64,000 bases of DNA from a candidate division KSB1 bacterium. GTDB taxonomy: Bacteria; Electryoneota; RPQS01. The DNA lies in the NCBI GenBank assembly GCA_016214895.1, contig JACRMR010000025.1, positions 1 through 64,000 on the forward strand, given 5' to 3'. Numbering within the stretch: the stretch's first letter is position 1; every line of letters begins with the position of its first letter. Position numbers and translations under genes: made by a program. The notes below the pieces were generated by a model that was given only the letters and a program-made list of their open reading frames with translations, did no database searches and was not told where the DNA came from. This document shows positions 51,107 through 60,020 of the stretch, in pieces.

Positions 51107-51765
51107 CCGACGATCGATTCCTCCGCCAATCGGATGTCCTCGATGCCAGCAAGGTGAGCCAGTTGGGGATTACCCTTATCGGATTAGGATCCATTGGCAG
51201 CGTAACGGGTTTGGCACTTGCGAAACTCGGCGTGGTGGGGCTAACTGCATACGATGCAGACTTTGTGGAAAGCCACAACTGGTCGAATCAGATGTATTCT
51301 GACAGCGATATTGGCTCTCTGAAGGCCACAGCATTCACTATGCTGCTTGAAACGTACGGAGGTCAGACACCCAATGCTGTGCCAGCTCGCTTCGCTGAAC
51401 AGACGCTGACCGAGATCGTGATCTCCGCAGTTGATTCGATGGAGAGTCGCAAGTTGATATGGCGTGCAGTTCGCGAGCAGTCGCAAATGCGATTGTACAT
51501 CGATTCTCGCATGGGTCTCGAAACACTCGACGTCCATGTCGTGCGGCCGCAGATCAGGGAGGATCGTGTTCGATACTCCGCGACATTGGTCTCCGACGCG
51601 GAGACCCTGCAAGAGTCTTGCACTGCACGATCTGTCTGCTACACGCCGCTGATGGCGGCCAGCATAATCTGCAATCTGATTCGGCGTTACGTGAACGACG
51701 AGCAACTGCCGTCGCGAGTTATCCTCGATCTCGCAACATTCACGTTGCTGACGATTCCCCAATGA
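51103..51765 (+). CDS. Minimal ThiF/E1-like activating enzyme
   Basis: A 220-aa single-domain ThiF fold. The nucleotide-binding loop is IGLGSIGS (G27, G29, G32). The ribose-binding acid is in LTAYDADFVESHNWSNQ (D51/D53). A conserved Lys74 follows, then AVDSMESRKLIW with D111. The cysteine segment ETLQESCTARSVCYTP holds C173 (or C179) as the candidate thioester residue. E1-like enzymes adenylate the modifier C-terminus and move it to an E2. At 220 aa this is about the smallest size that keeps all these motifs, with no separate Cys or ubiquitin-fold domain. It is coupled to the JAMM gene by an ATGA overlap. Confidence 0.92.
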   Translation: MTDDRFLRQSDVLDASKVSQLGITLIGLGSIGSVTGLALAKLGVVGLTAYDADFVESHNWSNQMYSDSDIGSLKATAFTMLLETYGGQTPNAVPARFAEQTLTEIVISAVDSMESRKLIWRAVREQSQMRLYIDSRMGLETLDVHVVRPQIREDRVRYSATLVSDAETLQESCTARSVCYTPLMAASIICNLIRRYVNDEQLPSRVILDLATFTLLTIPQ

Positions 51766-51786
51766 ATCACAACCTGAAAGGACAAT

Positions 51787-51885
51787 ATGAACGGACCTCG
51801 AACCGGATGCAAAATCGTCGATGCCGTGTGTGGCATTGCGGATCGCATTTGCGGAAATGACCGGTCAAGCGATGACGACGAGTAG
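51787..51885 (+). CDS. 32-codon ORF at the end of the ubiquitin-like operon
   Basis: ATG 51787 follows AAAGGA by 4 nt and ends at TAG 51883-51885, giving a 32-aa peptide (MNGPRTGCKIVDAVCGIADR, then ICGNDRSSDDDE). It holds three Cys and an acidic end. It is 21 bp after the E1 stop and 22 bp before the operon terminator, so it belongs to the transcript. No homologue is known to me; chance is possible for so short a frame. Confidence 0.45.
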   Translation: MNGPRTGCKIVDAVCGIADRICGNDRSSDDDE

Positions 51886-51907
51886 CATTGCTACTTGCTG
51901 GATGCAC

Positions 51908-51935
51908 GAAGCCCACAGGAAATCCCGTGGGCTTC
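51908..51935 (+). terminator. Terminator of the ubiquitin-like operon
   Basis: GAAGCCCAC and GTGGGCTTC pair over 9 bp around a 10-nt loop and are followed by TCTTTTAG. It also lies just after the convergent secreted-protein operon and may serve both. Confidence 0.75.
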
Positions 51936-51963
51936 TCTTTTAGCTATGAAGTTGGCGTTGGCA

Positions 51964-53352
51964 CTATCGAATCAGAACCATCTTCTTCTGATCGGTGAAC
52001 TTGCCGGCTTTCAGCTGGTACACATAGACGCCGGACGCTACAGTTGAGCCGCCCATGTTCTTGCTGTCCCAGAGGATGTTGTAGGCACCCGCGGGGCGCA
52101 TGGCATCAACCAGCGTCGCGACTTCTTGGCCGAGGATGTTGAAGACTCTGAGCTGAACCTGCGCAGCCTCGGGTAGGTCGAACCGGATCTCCGTGTTCGG
52201 ATTGAACGGGTTGGGGAAGTTCTGGTAGAGCCAATACTCAGTAGGCAAGACGATCAGTTCCCTGGCAGGATCGTCGAATTCAGAACCCATGGCGTCCAAT
52301 GTAGATCCAATCCCAAAGGATCGGAGTCGAAAGATCCCATCCTCGGAAACTGAGATTAGCACAAGTCGTCCAGACGCCTGACGAATTCGCACCAGTTGTT
52401 CCCCGGGTACCAGATCCTCGACTTCAGCATCATAGCGGATTGAGCTATTCAACGAGTCGAATGTAGTCCAGCAGAGGAGCTTGAGCTTTGCCCAGTCATA
52501 AACCACGACTCCCACGCCAGGCATCAACGTCACGTCCCGCGGGTACATGTAGAGGGAGTCATCAGCTACGCACCAAACACTGGAGTGCCTGTAGATTCGT
52601 GCATTGGATTCGCGAGCAGTCAGGTGATCAACCCGGCTATTCTTTGTATCGACGACGTATAGGTGCGCAGTCCCGGTACTATCGACGAATCCTGCGATGT
52701 CACTGATCCAGCGGTAGCTCCACGGAGATACGCCCCACCTGCCGTAGGTAGAGAGAACGGCTCCGCTGGTGTCGACTCTGACAATTCTGCTATTCGTCTC
52801 ATCGAGCACAAAGAAACTTCCCACGCCCCAGTACACTCCAACCGGCCGTCCCAGCATCGGACTCGATACAAAGTGGGAGAGAGTTACTTCTCCGGTCGAA
52901 TCAGAGAAGCGATAGAGTGCCAGGCGACTCTCCGCGGCATCGGCGACAACCAGAAAGTCTGTGACCGGATCAAAGTACGTTCCTCGTTTCATCTGACACA
53001 TAGCCCTCGGCATGCGGAGCGGATCTGTTGCTCCGGGATCATCACCGGATGAAACGACATCAAAGTAGTGAAGGCTGTCGGTGGTGGTGACTCGGAACTG
53101 GATGAAGTGCGGTCGGCCACCATCGAGAACCACGATGCGATAGTCGTAAGGGGACAGCCGAATGACCTCGATATCCAGTGGATCCTGGAATCCGAAGTCC
53201 GTGGAGTCCGAGCTTGCGATGAACCACTCGTCGCTCAGCGCGTCCAATCCAGGAATACTGAAGAAGTCACTCTCTTGGACGAAGTGCAACTGCCCGAAAG
53301 CAGCACGCACCCAGAGCAGGAGTAGTGAGACGGCGAAGATTCTTGTATTCAT
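51964..53352 (-). CDS. Secreted beta-propeller-like protein with FCB sorting tail
   Basis: ATG 53352 (GGGAG site; MNTRIFAVSLLLLWVRAAFGQ signal peptide) gives 462 aa. The body shows repeated strands of an NHL/6-bladed propeller type (FLVVADAAESRLALYRF, SFFVLDETNSRIVRVDTSG, HLYVVDTKNSRVDHLTA). The last 85 residues are the sorting module (LYQNFPNPFNPNTEIRFDL, ASGVYVYQLKAG, KMVLIR). A ligand-binding or scaffold role outside the cell is likely. It is the last gene of a leftward four-gene operon and converges on the ubiquitin-like operon. Confidence 0.8.
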   Translation of the reverse strand: MNTRIFAVSLLLLWVRAAFGQLHFVQESDFFSIPGLDALSDEWFIASSDSTDFGFQDPLDIEVIRLSPYDYRIVVLDGGRPHFIQFRVTTTDSLHYFDVVSSGDDPGATDPLRMPRAMCQMKRGTYFDPVTDFLVVADAAESRLALYRFSDSTGEVTLSHFVSSPMLGRPVGVYWGVGSFFVLDETNSRIVRVDTSGAVLSTYGRWGVSPWSYRWISDIAGFVDSTGTAHLYVVDTKNSRVDHLTARESNARIYRHSSVWCVADDSLYMYPRDVTLMPGVGVVVYDWAKLKLLCWTTFDSLNSSIRYDAEVEDLVPGEQLVRIRQASGRLVLISVSEDGIFRLRSFGIGSTLDAMGSEFDDPARELIVLPTEYWLYQNFPNPFNPNTEIRFDLPEAAQVQLRVFNILGQEVATLVDAMRPAGAYNILWDSKNMGGSTVASGVYVYQLKAGKFTDQKKMVLIR

Positions 53353-53405
53353 GGCGACTCCCGAAGTCTTGACTTGGTCACTTCTATCCACCCCAACTTG
53401 ACAAC

Positions 53406-54314
53406 TCACCGCTCGTTCCGGGCGGCGTCCTCCTGAAGCCCGCGGCGGATCACCTGATAGAACTCTTCATATTTCTCGAGTGTCACGCCGTGACTCCGCG
53501 GAAACCAAATCACTTGCCCCGTCGTCTGGTAGAGCGTATCCAAATAGAAGAGCGCGAGGTCGAAGCGACCGAGACGCTCTGCACAATGCCTCGCCTGCTC
53601 AAAGCCCAAGGTACCCACCATGTCTGCCGCAAGCTGAGAATCCGCGATGGCGATTCCCGCGGCGAAGTCGCACGCGTGCTGCGCAAGCCAGATCCGGCTA
53701 CCCACAACCCACAGGGTGTCATCCCGCGAACACGGAGCCACGACATCAAATCGAAGGTCATAGTTGCTCGGCACGCGACCAAACTCCGGCGTCTCGCAAT
53801 ACCCGCGAATGTACACGGTCTTCCCGCCAAGCTCCGCCGGGACAACCGCCGTAAAGTGAAACGTGCGAAACTCATACGACATGTATGCACTCCACGGCTG
53901 GCCTGCCGCCCACAAGCTGTCCTGATAGAGCTGATCGCGGGTGACGATCGGCCGCAAGGAGAACCGTTCGCGTAGCGCCGGATCGGCGCGAAAGCCCGCG
54001 CCGCCTGCCAGACTGAACTCGATGTCCACGCCCTCCGGCCAGCCGCGGATCAGTCGGAGGGATGAATCCACATTGGCCTCGGACGGATACAGCGTGTAAC
54101 GGACAATCAAGTCGAGCGACGTTCCGGCCAACCGTGGGTGAACTCCGCCGCCGCAATCCCCCCCCGGGCCATCTGGCGTAACCTCGGACACCACCACCGA
54201 CATGCGATCCGCACTTGGCAGCGCCCAGACGTTCGACCAGGTCACTACCGCAAGCAGGAGCGAGAGCGCGGCGCGGGGCAGCGACAACGATATGAGCGCG
54301 ATTTGGATCATCAT
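53406..54314 (-). CDS. Exported protein of unknown function, paralogue 1
   Basis: A 302-aa protein with an export helix (LSLPRAALSLLLAVVTWSNVWA). Conserved with its upstream neighbour are the openings DRMSVVVSEVTPDGPGGDC, a YPSEANVDSSLRLIRGWPEGVDIEFSLAGG segment, the FTAVVPAELGGKTVYIRGY strand, the APCSRDDTLWVVGSRI segment and a helical end with FDLALFYLDTLYQTTGQ. The mature N-terminal part looks beta-rich and the C-terminal part helical (TPR-like). I recognise no family. It arose by tandem duplication with the gene at 54359. Confidence 0.7.
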   Translation of the reverse strand: MMIQIALISLSLPRAALSLLLAVVTWSNVWALPSADRMSVVVSEVTPDGPGGDCGGGVHPRLAGTSLDLIVRYTLYPSEANVDSSLRLIRGWPEGVDIEFSLAGGAGFRADPALRERFSLRPIVTRDQLYQDSLWAAGQPWSAYMSYEFRTFHFTAVVPAELGGKTVYIRGYCETPEFGRVPSNYDLRFDVVAPCSRDDTLWVVGSRIWLAQHACDFAAGIAIADSQLAADMVGTLGFEQARHCAERLGRFDLALFYLDTLYQTTGQVIWFPRSHGVTLEKYEEFYQVIRRGLQEDAARNER

Positions 54315-54358
54315 GGCCTGGCCCGTAGATCGTAACCCTCGGTGGCGCTGCTGCTCCG

Positions 54359-55276
54359 CTACCGCGGCCCGCCGGCCGCATCTTCGAGGAGGTGAGAGCG
54401 TATGCTAATGTACTCCTCTTGCCATTGTGCCGGCGTACGCCATCCCGTCGGAGCCCACTCTGTCTTGCCGGTAGCGCGATATAATGTGTCCAAGTAGAAT
54501 ATGCTACGGTCGTAATCGCCCACCTGAGAAGCGCAATACCGCGCGAACTGAAGGCCGAGAGTCCCAATCATTCCTACTTCGACGAGAGAATCGCCGAGAG
54601 CGATTCCTTCCGCGAAGTCACTCGTGCGATATGCCATCCGAACCCGGCTCCCCAAGATCTGTAGAGTGTCTTCGCGAGAACATGGGGCAACCATGTGATA
54701 GACACGGTCGTAATTGCTATGCTTACGTCCGAACTCGGAGGTCGTATAGTAAGCACGGGCGTAGACAGTCTTCCCGGCTAGCTCTGGAGGAACTACCGCT
54801 GCAAACTGGAACTCGCGGAAGGAGGACCAATGACTGGAGTCCAGCTGCCCAAGCGCGCGAAGGCTATCGTCTTTCAGTTGCTGGCGGCTGAAGAATGGAC
54901 GCAGTCGAAAACGCTGCTGAAGGATCGGATCTGAACTGAAGTTCTTCCCCCCGGCCCAGCTGAACTCGATTTCTACGTATGCGGGCCACCCCGGGTCGAG
55001 CCGCAGGAACGGGTCAGCATTGGCCTCAGTTGGCATGAGATAGGCACTAATCACGAAGTAGAGTGAACTGCCTGCAAGAATCGCATCAATCCTGTCTGCA
55101 CAGTCCCCATCCCCGCCGGGGGCAGCTACCTCCGCAAGCACTACCGAAACATCCCGCGCCGACGGTACCGCGCTGCAGGCGAATTGGACAACCGTGGCTA
55201 GGGCAAACGTGAAGACTGCATTGATCGAGACCCGCCGTATCGCATCGCTCGCAGACCAGAGACGTGACCATTTCAC
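54359..55276 (-). CDS. Exported protein of unknown function, paralogue 2
   Basis: The start is GTG 55276, selected by GGAGG 8 nt upstream, giving 305 aa (export helix INAVFTFALATVVQFACSA). It aligns with the gene at 53406 along its length: RDVSVVLAEVAAPGGDGDC, MPTEANADPFLRLDPGWPAYVEIEFSWAGG, FAAVVPPELAGKTVYARAY, APCSREDTLQILGSRV and YDRSIFYLDTLYRATG. Its GTG overlaps the TGA of the 1236-aa gene upstream (GTGA), showing translational coupling. Function unknown. Confidence 0.7.
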   Translation of the reverse strand: MKWSRLWSASDAIRRVSINAVFTFALATVVQFACSAVPSARDVSVVLAEVAAPGGDGDCADRIDAILAGSSLYFVISAYLMPTEANADPFLRLDPGWPAYVEIEFSWAGGKNFSSDPILQQRFRLRPFFSRQQLKDDSLRALGQLDSSHWSSFREFQFAAVVPPELAGKTVYARAYYTTSEFGRKHSNYDRVYHMVAPCSREDTLQILGSRVRMAYRTSDFAEGIALGDSLVEVGMIGTLGLQFARYCASQVGDYDRSIFYLDTLYRATGKTEWAPTGWRTPAQWQEEYISIRSHLLEDAAGGPR

Positions 55277-58200
55277 GGACGGTACCTCCGTTGAGTATCG
55301 CAACTAAATTGATCATGCCGAAATCCCCAAGCGGAATTCCCCGAGCCGTTGGCGTACTGTGTGATCCACTGTGCCCAACTGTCATCGTCATTGGGAATCG
55401 TTCCCAGCGGGTTTTTCAGGAAGCAACCGTCGACATTCCCCGCGGTCTGAGGGACATGGTCATCGATGTCGAGTGCGTGTCCAAGCTCATGAAGCAGAAC
55501 TCGCTGGAGGAGTATTTCGCGCACTTGTTGAACTTGATTGCCTTCCAGATTGCTGTGTTCGCTCCAATCTGTCACCCGGTCGTCAATCAGGTTAACCAGC
55601 ACCCCGATCTCAACGCAACCCGCGCTCCCCGGGAACGCGTCGCCCGTACGGATGACACGACCGTATTCGATCTCGGGGTCACCAGTACGACGAAGCGGGA
55701 TCACCGTCTGTTGGGGGCGAGGGACGATGTCGCTATTGGGAAACCCCGGGGGCAAAGGGTACAGCGGGCGTGGCATCACGGCGTAGGCCACCGCCGTCCA
55801 CTGGTCATCCGCCACGCTATAGTGCTGCTGCTTGGTATCCAGGAAGTACTGGATGCCCGCTGACGTCTCAAAAGAATCGGTCAGCGCGGCCAACTGGGCT
55901 GCATCAGAACTGAGGAGAATCAGATCGCCGCCAATAACCGACGGAATCACCTCATTCTGGAACCATGGATCGCTCAAGTAGGAGAAGCTGAGGACATTCC
56001 CCATGTCCGTGACAAACATCTGCGGCCGAGTGTGATCGAGGCTTCTCCAACTGAAGGGATCGGTGGCAGTAATGACACCCCGATACTCTTCCCACCGCGT
56101 CAAACCGTCGAGGTCGGAATCATCACTTGCCCAATCCACATCGTCGTGCCATTGATCGTATCCCAGCGGGAGCTTACAGCTTTCCAATGCAGAGCCCCCA
56201 TCCGGGGGGCGGAACTCCGCGGACCTGATACGCGTACCGTCTTCCGCGATTTCCCAGACACTGATTTCCATCTCAGCCGCGTAGTCGAGCACCAAAACAC
56301 GGAATTCAATTGGGTCTTCCGTGGCTTCACTGCTGATCATCGTGGACTGCCCAAAGTCCTGATGATCATTCAAAGGAGTCTCCCATCCCGCGTCAGCGAC
56401 CATGACCGCGTCCAGATACTGATCCTCTTCCTGCGGTACCGCCCAGTTCATGGCCGCGCCTTCGTACATGGACGGCTTGCAAACAACCATCCATCGGGCT
56501 GGGTACCGAGGCGTGAGGCGGAACGACAACGTCTGCCCGTACATTGGCCGGTAATCAGCATAGGTCATCGACTCAGGCAATTGACCGATTTCAAAATAAT
56601 TCACGCGGCGATCCACCGCGACTTCGCCCAAGACTGTTCCGAAGCCGTCCGTGAACTCAAGCCTCCACAGCGAGTGAGGTTCAACCTCCAACACGGGTCC
56701 GGCGCACCACTGGCCGTAGAATGGCAGGGCAGGGATCTGGCCGGGTCCGGGATAGACATAGACTCCTGGAAGATCGCGTTGTTGACCGTCTTGCGCCTGG
56801 TAAAGAGTTATGCTCTGATTCTCCAGGCAGGATGTATGGTTGCCGGATGCGTCCACGTTGTCAATATCTACCCTGACCTCAACAGATGGCTCTGTGTGAT
56901 GGTAGGCGTACAGAAGCAGCCCCACCTGATCCGAAGGCCGTACGAATGAAACCAGATGACGACAATCATTGCCTGAGTTCGGGTCAAAAGCTCCAAGCTT
57001 GCCAATACCGCTCGGCCAGTCCGTAAACTGACCCACGATACTCTCGCAATCCAGATCCAATTCCGTTGCGTTAGCGACGAACTGTGACCACATCCCTTGC
57101 GCACTAACCTGAACCACTGACTGAACGAGTTGTTCAAACGTCTCGGTGTTCCACTCCGGCGGCCCAGTGAAGGCTTCCGCCTCAGCGTTTGGATCTACCA
57201 ACGTTCCGTTGTCTATCAGATCTCGGAGGTATTCAAGATAGCCACCAGACGGGTCATCATAGAGTTCCAGAACGTGTTCACGCCAGCTTGCGAATGCGGG
57301 GAAGGGTTGCCGATCTGGCTCGTCGCACTGTTGGAATGCAAACGTCGGACACAGATCCGGGCGGCCGGGATTCGCAATGAACGGCGCGACTCGCAGTTGA
57401 AGATCGAACTCGAAGGGTCCCCGATCTCCGCTTCCAGGAGTTACGTACCACACGCCTTGGTTAGGTCCTGTAGAAACCCGCGCGACGCTGACTTCGATGT
57501 CCTCAGGGAGCGGCACCTGCAGTTCGTAGCGGAGCACATTCTCGAATAGCCAACCGCTCGACGTACCGTTATCGCAGTTTTTTCCAGGCAAGGCGGGGCA
57601 TTCTATCTGTGGATCGACGACGAACGCATCGTCAACGTTGATCGTACCGGGCTGTACGGACCAGTCTCGTGGCGTCACTTCAACATCCAGCCGAAGGCCC
57701 GTCTCCGCTACGTTTCGACCTTCCATGTACGGCCATTCAGAGCCGCTTCCCCAATTCACGAAATAGACGGAATCCAAATACACGTGCCCGTTCTCCACCA
57801 GCTTTCCCTCCCACTCGAGTCCATCGATGACTTCCGCCTTCCCAATATGAACACCATCGGGATCTCTGATCAATGAGGAAGTTCCCTGGTACTTTCGCAC
57901 GAATGCCAGCGGGTATAGCGGACCCTCGACCGGGAGGATTCGCAGTGAATAGCTCCCTTCGGTCCCGCGCATCAGCGAGTTCGGGCCCTCAATTCCCACC
58001 TGCGTGTTATAGACTCTCTCTACGGCCATGAATTCCTGGTAATAAGCCTTGAGAGGCAAGTATTCTTGTGGTGGAATCGTCACGTCGCCGGGGAGGTACC
58101 AGTAAGCGGGGTAGCGTTCAAACTCATTGAACTGGTATCTGAAGCCGCCAACATCAATGTAGTTATCCAACGAGAGCCAAGCGGGGTCATATGAGTCGTC

Positions 58201-58983
58201 AAAACTCAATTCCACGAGTTCCGGCGGATCAATACAGAGCGGATCATTGAGCTTACGCTTCAACACCAGGATCACTCGCTCCCGCATGTCCTGGTGCTCG
58301 GTACGGGCGTTATAATGTTCGACTATCTGATTGTTCGCGAAGTATAGATCCACGACGGGATTGCACTGTTTTAGCAGTGAATCGAGATTCAGAGAATCGA
58401 GATACTCTCCGTCATTCGGGCTCAAACCCGGAGGTAGCCCGTTCCATGTTACGAACTGGCAATCCGAACCCAACTCGCACATCACGGAGATCTTTCCTCC
58501 ACAACGTGTTTCCATATATACGCAATATTGATTGTACGAGTCGCAACCATCGGTTGATCCCGGGACATGCGACACGCACCAAACGTCGTAATACCCGGGA
58601 GTAAAGATGTTGCAGTAGCCCGCCACACATGGAGGGTTGGGGCGGAAGTAAACACCCACTACTGGTCTCGCACAGTCGTCAAGGTGTGGGCAGTATCCGC
58701 ACGCTGCTTCGCATTCCCACTCGGCCGACGTAGCGACGAAGTACCGGGCAATAAGAATGTCGGCCATCGGTCTGTGAAACTGAAAGTTCACAATGGCATG
58801 GTAATCTGTGCGACCACTCTGGGCGGCAGCGATCTGGAAATCAACTGTCGGAGCGACGCACGCCCACAACAAGAAACACCTCGCCGCGGCACGCAGCAAG
58901 GTGTCGATGGTGGTTCGTCGATCGGTAGGCCGTCCGTCAGGAATGGATAGAATGTTCGGCAGGAAGGATGTCAGGGCAGGCAT
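55273..58983 (-). CDS. Large secreted protein with C-terminal metzincin-like HExxH site
   Basis: ATG 58983 (GAGGTAG site) gives 1236 aa; a longer frame starts further upstream without a ribosome site. An export helix is expected near LLRAAARCFLLWACVAPTVDFQIAAAQ. Cys-rich segments follow (EWECEAACGYCPHLDDCARP, YCVYMETRCGGKI). Several beta-rich domains come next, including RYELQVPLPEDIEVSVARV. The C-terminal 90 residues contain LLHELGHALDIDDH followed by CFLKNPLG and HDQFSC. The spacing HExxHxxxxxxH departs by one residue from the canonical HExxHxxGxxH, so activity is uncertain; Asp in the third-ligand position is possible. First gene of the secreted operon. Confidence 0.65.
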   Translation of the reverse strand: MPALTSFLPNILSIPDGRPTDRRTTIDTLLRAAARCFLLWACVAPTVDFQIAAAQSGRTDYHAIVNFQFHRPMADILIARYFVATSAEWECEAACGYCPHLDDCARPVVGVYFRPNPPCVAGYCNIFTPGYYDVWCVSHVPGSTDGCDSYNQYCVYMETRCGGKISVMCELGSDCQFVTWNGLPPGLSPNDGEYLDSLNLDSLLKQCNPVVDLYFANNQIVEHYNARTEHQDMRERVILVLKRKLNDPLCIDPPELVELSFDDSYDPAWLSLDNYIDVGGFRYQFNEFERYPAYWYLPGDVTIPPQEYLPLKAYYQEFMAVERVYNTQVGIEGPNSLMRGTEGSYSLRILPVEGPLYPLAFVRKYQGTSSLIRDPDGVHIGKAEVIDGLEWEGKLVENGHVYLDSVYFVNWGSGSEWPYMEGRNVAETGLRLDVEVTPRDWSVQPGTINVDDAFVVDPQIECPALPGKNCDNGTSSGWLFENVLRYELQVPLPEDIEVSVARVSTGPNQGVWYVTPGSGDRGPFEFDLQLRVAPFIANPGRPDLCPTFAFQQCDEPDRQPFPAFASWREHVLELYDDPSGGYLEYLRDLIDNGTLVDPNAEAEAFTGPPEWNTETFEQLVQSVVQVSAQGMWSQFVANATELDLDCESIVGQFTDWPSGIGKLGAFDPNSGNDCRHLVSFVRPSDQVGLLLYAYHHTEPSVEVRVDIDNVDASGNHTSCLENQSITLYQAQDGQQRDLPGVYVYPGPGQIPALPFYGQWCAGPVLEVEPHSLWRLEFTDGFGTVLGEVAVDRRVNYFEIGQLPESMTYADYRPMYGQTLSFRLTPRYPARWMVVCKPSMYEGAAMNWAVPQEEDQYLDAVMVADAGWETPLNDHQDFGQSTMISSEATEDPIEFRVLVLDYAAEMEISVWEIAEDGTRIRSAEFRPPDGGSALESCKLPLGYDQWHDDVDWASDDSDLDGLTRWEEYRGVITATDPFSWRSLDHTRPQMFVTDMGNVLSFSYLSDPWFQNEVIPSVIGGDLILLSSDAAQLAALTDSFETSAGIQYFLDTKQQHYSVADDQWTAVAYAVMPRPLYPLPPGFPNSDIVPRPQQTVIPLRRTGDPEIEYGRVIRTGDAFPGSAGCVEIGVLVNLIDDRVTDWSEHSNLEGNQVQQVREILLQRVLLHELGHALDIDDHVPQTAGNVDGCFLKNPLGTIPNDDDSWAQWITQYANGSGNSAWGFRHDQFSCDTQRRYRP

Positions 58984-59767
58984 GTCTACCTCGCTTCCAA
59001 GGTTCCCCAAGTGATCTGGAGGTAGTATAGCATGGTGAATCGAAAAAGTCAAGTGAAACAGGTAACAAGAGCGACCTGTAGCCACGGCTGGACCGCTTAC
59101 CACATTGACGGCAATGTGACAAAGCGACCGGGATAAGTTGTTGTTTTCTTGTATCGAAGCCGGCTTGAATGCGAATCAGAATTCGCGCCAAGACCGATTC
59201 GTCACACCCTGTGTGCAAGGATTAGGCAGACGCATGAGAGCTTCTCCTCTTCGTTGCGAAGGCGGGGCCAAGTGCATGTGAACCTGCTCCGAAGCGGTCA
59301 CCCCGGCGGTCATCGCCGGCTTTCTATTCTGGCATAAGAAGGTGATGACCGTCATCTTTAGTTAAGGAGTCACCCTGTGGCGTAGAATGCCTCCGGTGCT
59401 GCTCTGCGAAGCCGGACACGCGCTTGCGAGGCTATTCACACGCATCCGACGACGCTGGCGTAAAACAGAGGAGCAGGTGTTGGCCTGCTCTGTTACGTAT
59501 ATTGGTACGGCGTGCTTCGCTTCAATGCTGACGTAGATATGCCGCTGCAACTGCTGGTGGGAGGCTATTACCTACGCCGGGATGTAGTAGCTGCTACATC
59601 GATCAGCAGCTGAATAATCGCGGCTTTTCTTTAGCTGTCCCTCGACCGATGCTACCAAGCCGCTTCCAGCACAAAGAATACGTCTTAAGTAGTCTGCTAC
59701 CGGCTAAAAATCAGGTGGTTTTTGCGATTACTGGCATTTTGTCGCATGCATGCGCGCGAAACCTGTT
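58984..59767. other. Non-coding hairpin-rich stretch upstream of a mobile replication module
   Basis: No coding ORF is supported over about 780 bp. It contains many short perfect palindromes: CACATTG/CAATGTG (59101-59118), AAGCCGGCTT (59157-59166), GCGAAT/ATTCGC (59171-59186), CACAC/GTGTG (59203-59215), CCGGCG/CGCCGG followed by CTTTCTATT (59303-59328), GATGAC/GTCATC (59344-59356), GAGCAGG/CCTGCTC (59471-59490) and GATGTAGTAGCTGCTACATC (59581-59600). Some could be terminators; the density suggests structured RNA or an element end. Confidence 0.5.
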
Positions 59768-59959
59768 TTACATGCCGAGTCGCCTTAATTCAGAGCCCAT
59801 GATTTCTTTGAATCCCCAGGACGGCGTATCGGCAATGATATCGCGCATCTGGGTTCGCATCTGGAGATTGACGATTGACTCCGGTTGGTGCTTTGCGAGC
59901 TCGCGCTCGAGTTTGTCTTTTTCGATCATCTCGTTGAAGAATCTCAGTAGGTTTGTCAT
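59768..59959 (-). CDS. Small protein of the mobile element
   Basis: A 63-aa charged helical protein (MTNLLRFFNEMIEKDKLERELAK start, AAAGGA site 8 nt upstream). It ends FKEIMGSELRRLGM. No family recognised; small accessory proteins of this size are common beside phage-type replication genes. Confidence 0.55.
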   Translation of the reverse strand: MTNLLRFFNEMIEKDKLERELAKHQPESIVNLQMRTQMRDIIADTPSWGFKEIMGSELRRLGM

Positions 59960-60020
59960 TTTTTTTCCTTTCTTGGGTTTTGGGGTGCAGGAGGGGTAGG
60001 CGGCTCCTGTTTTATTCTTA

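Noticed and set aside
59101-59605. Retron msr-msd
   Set aside because: Several hairpins are present but no reverse transcriptase gene lies nearby.
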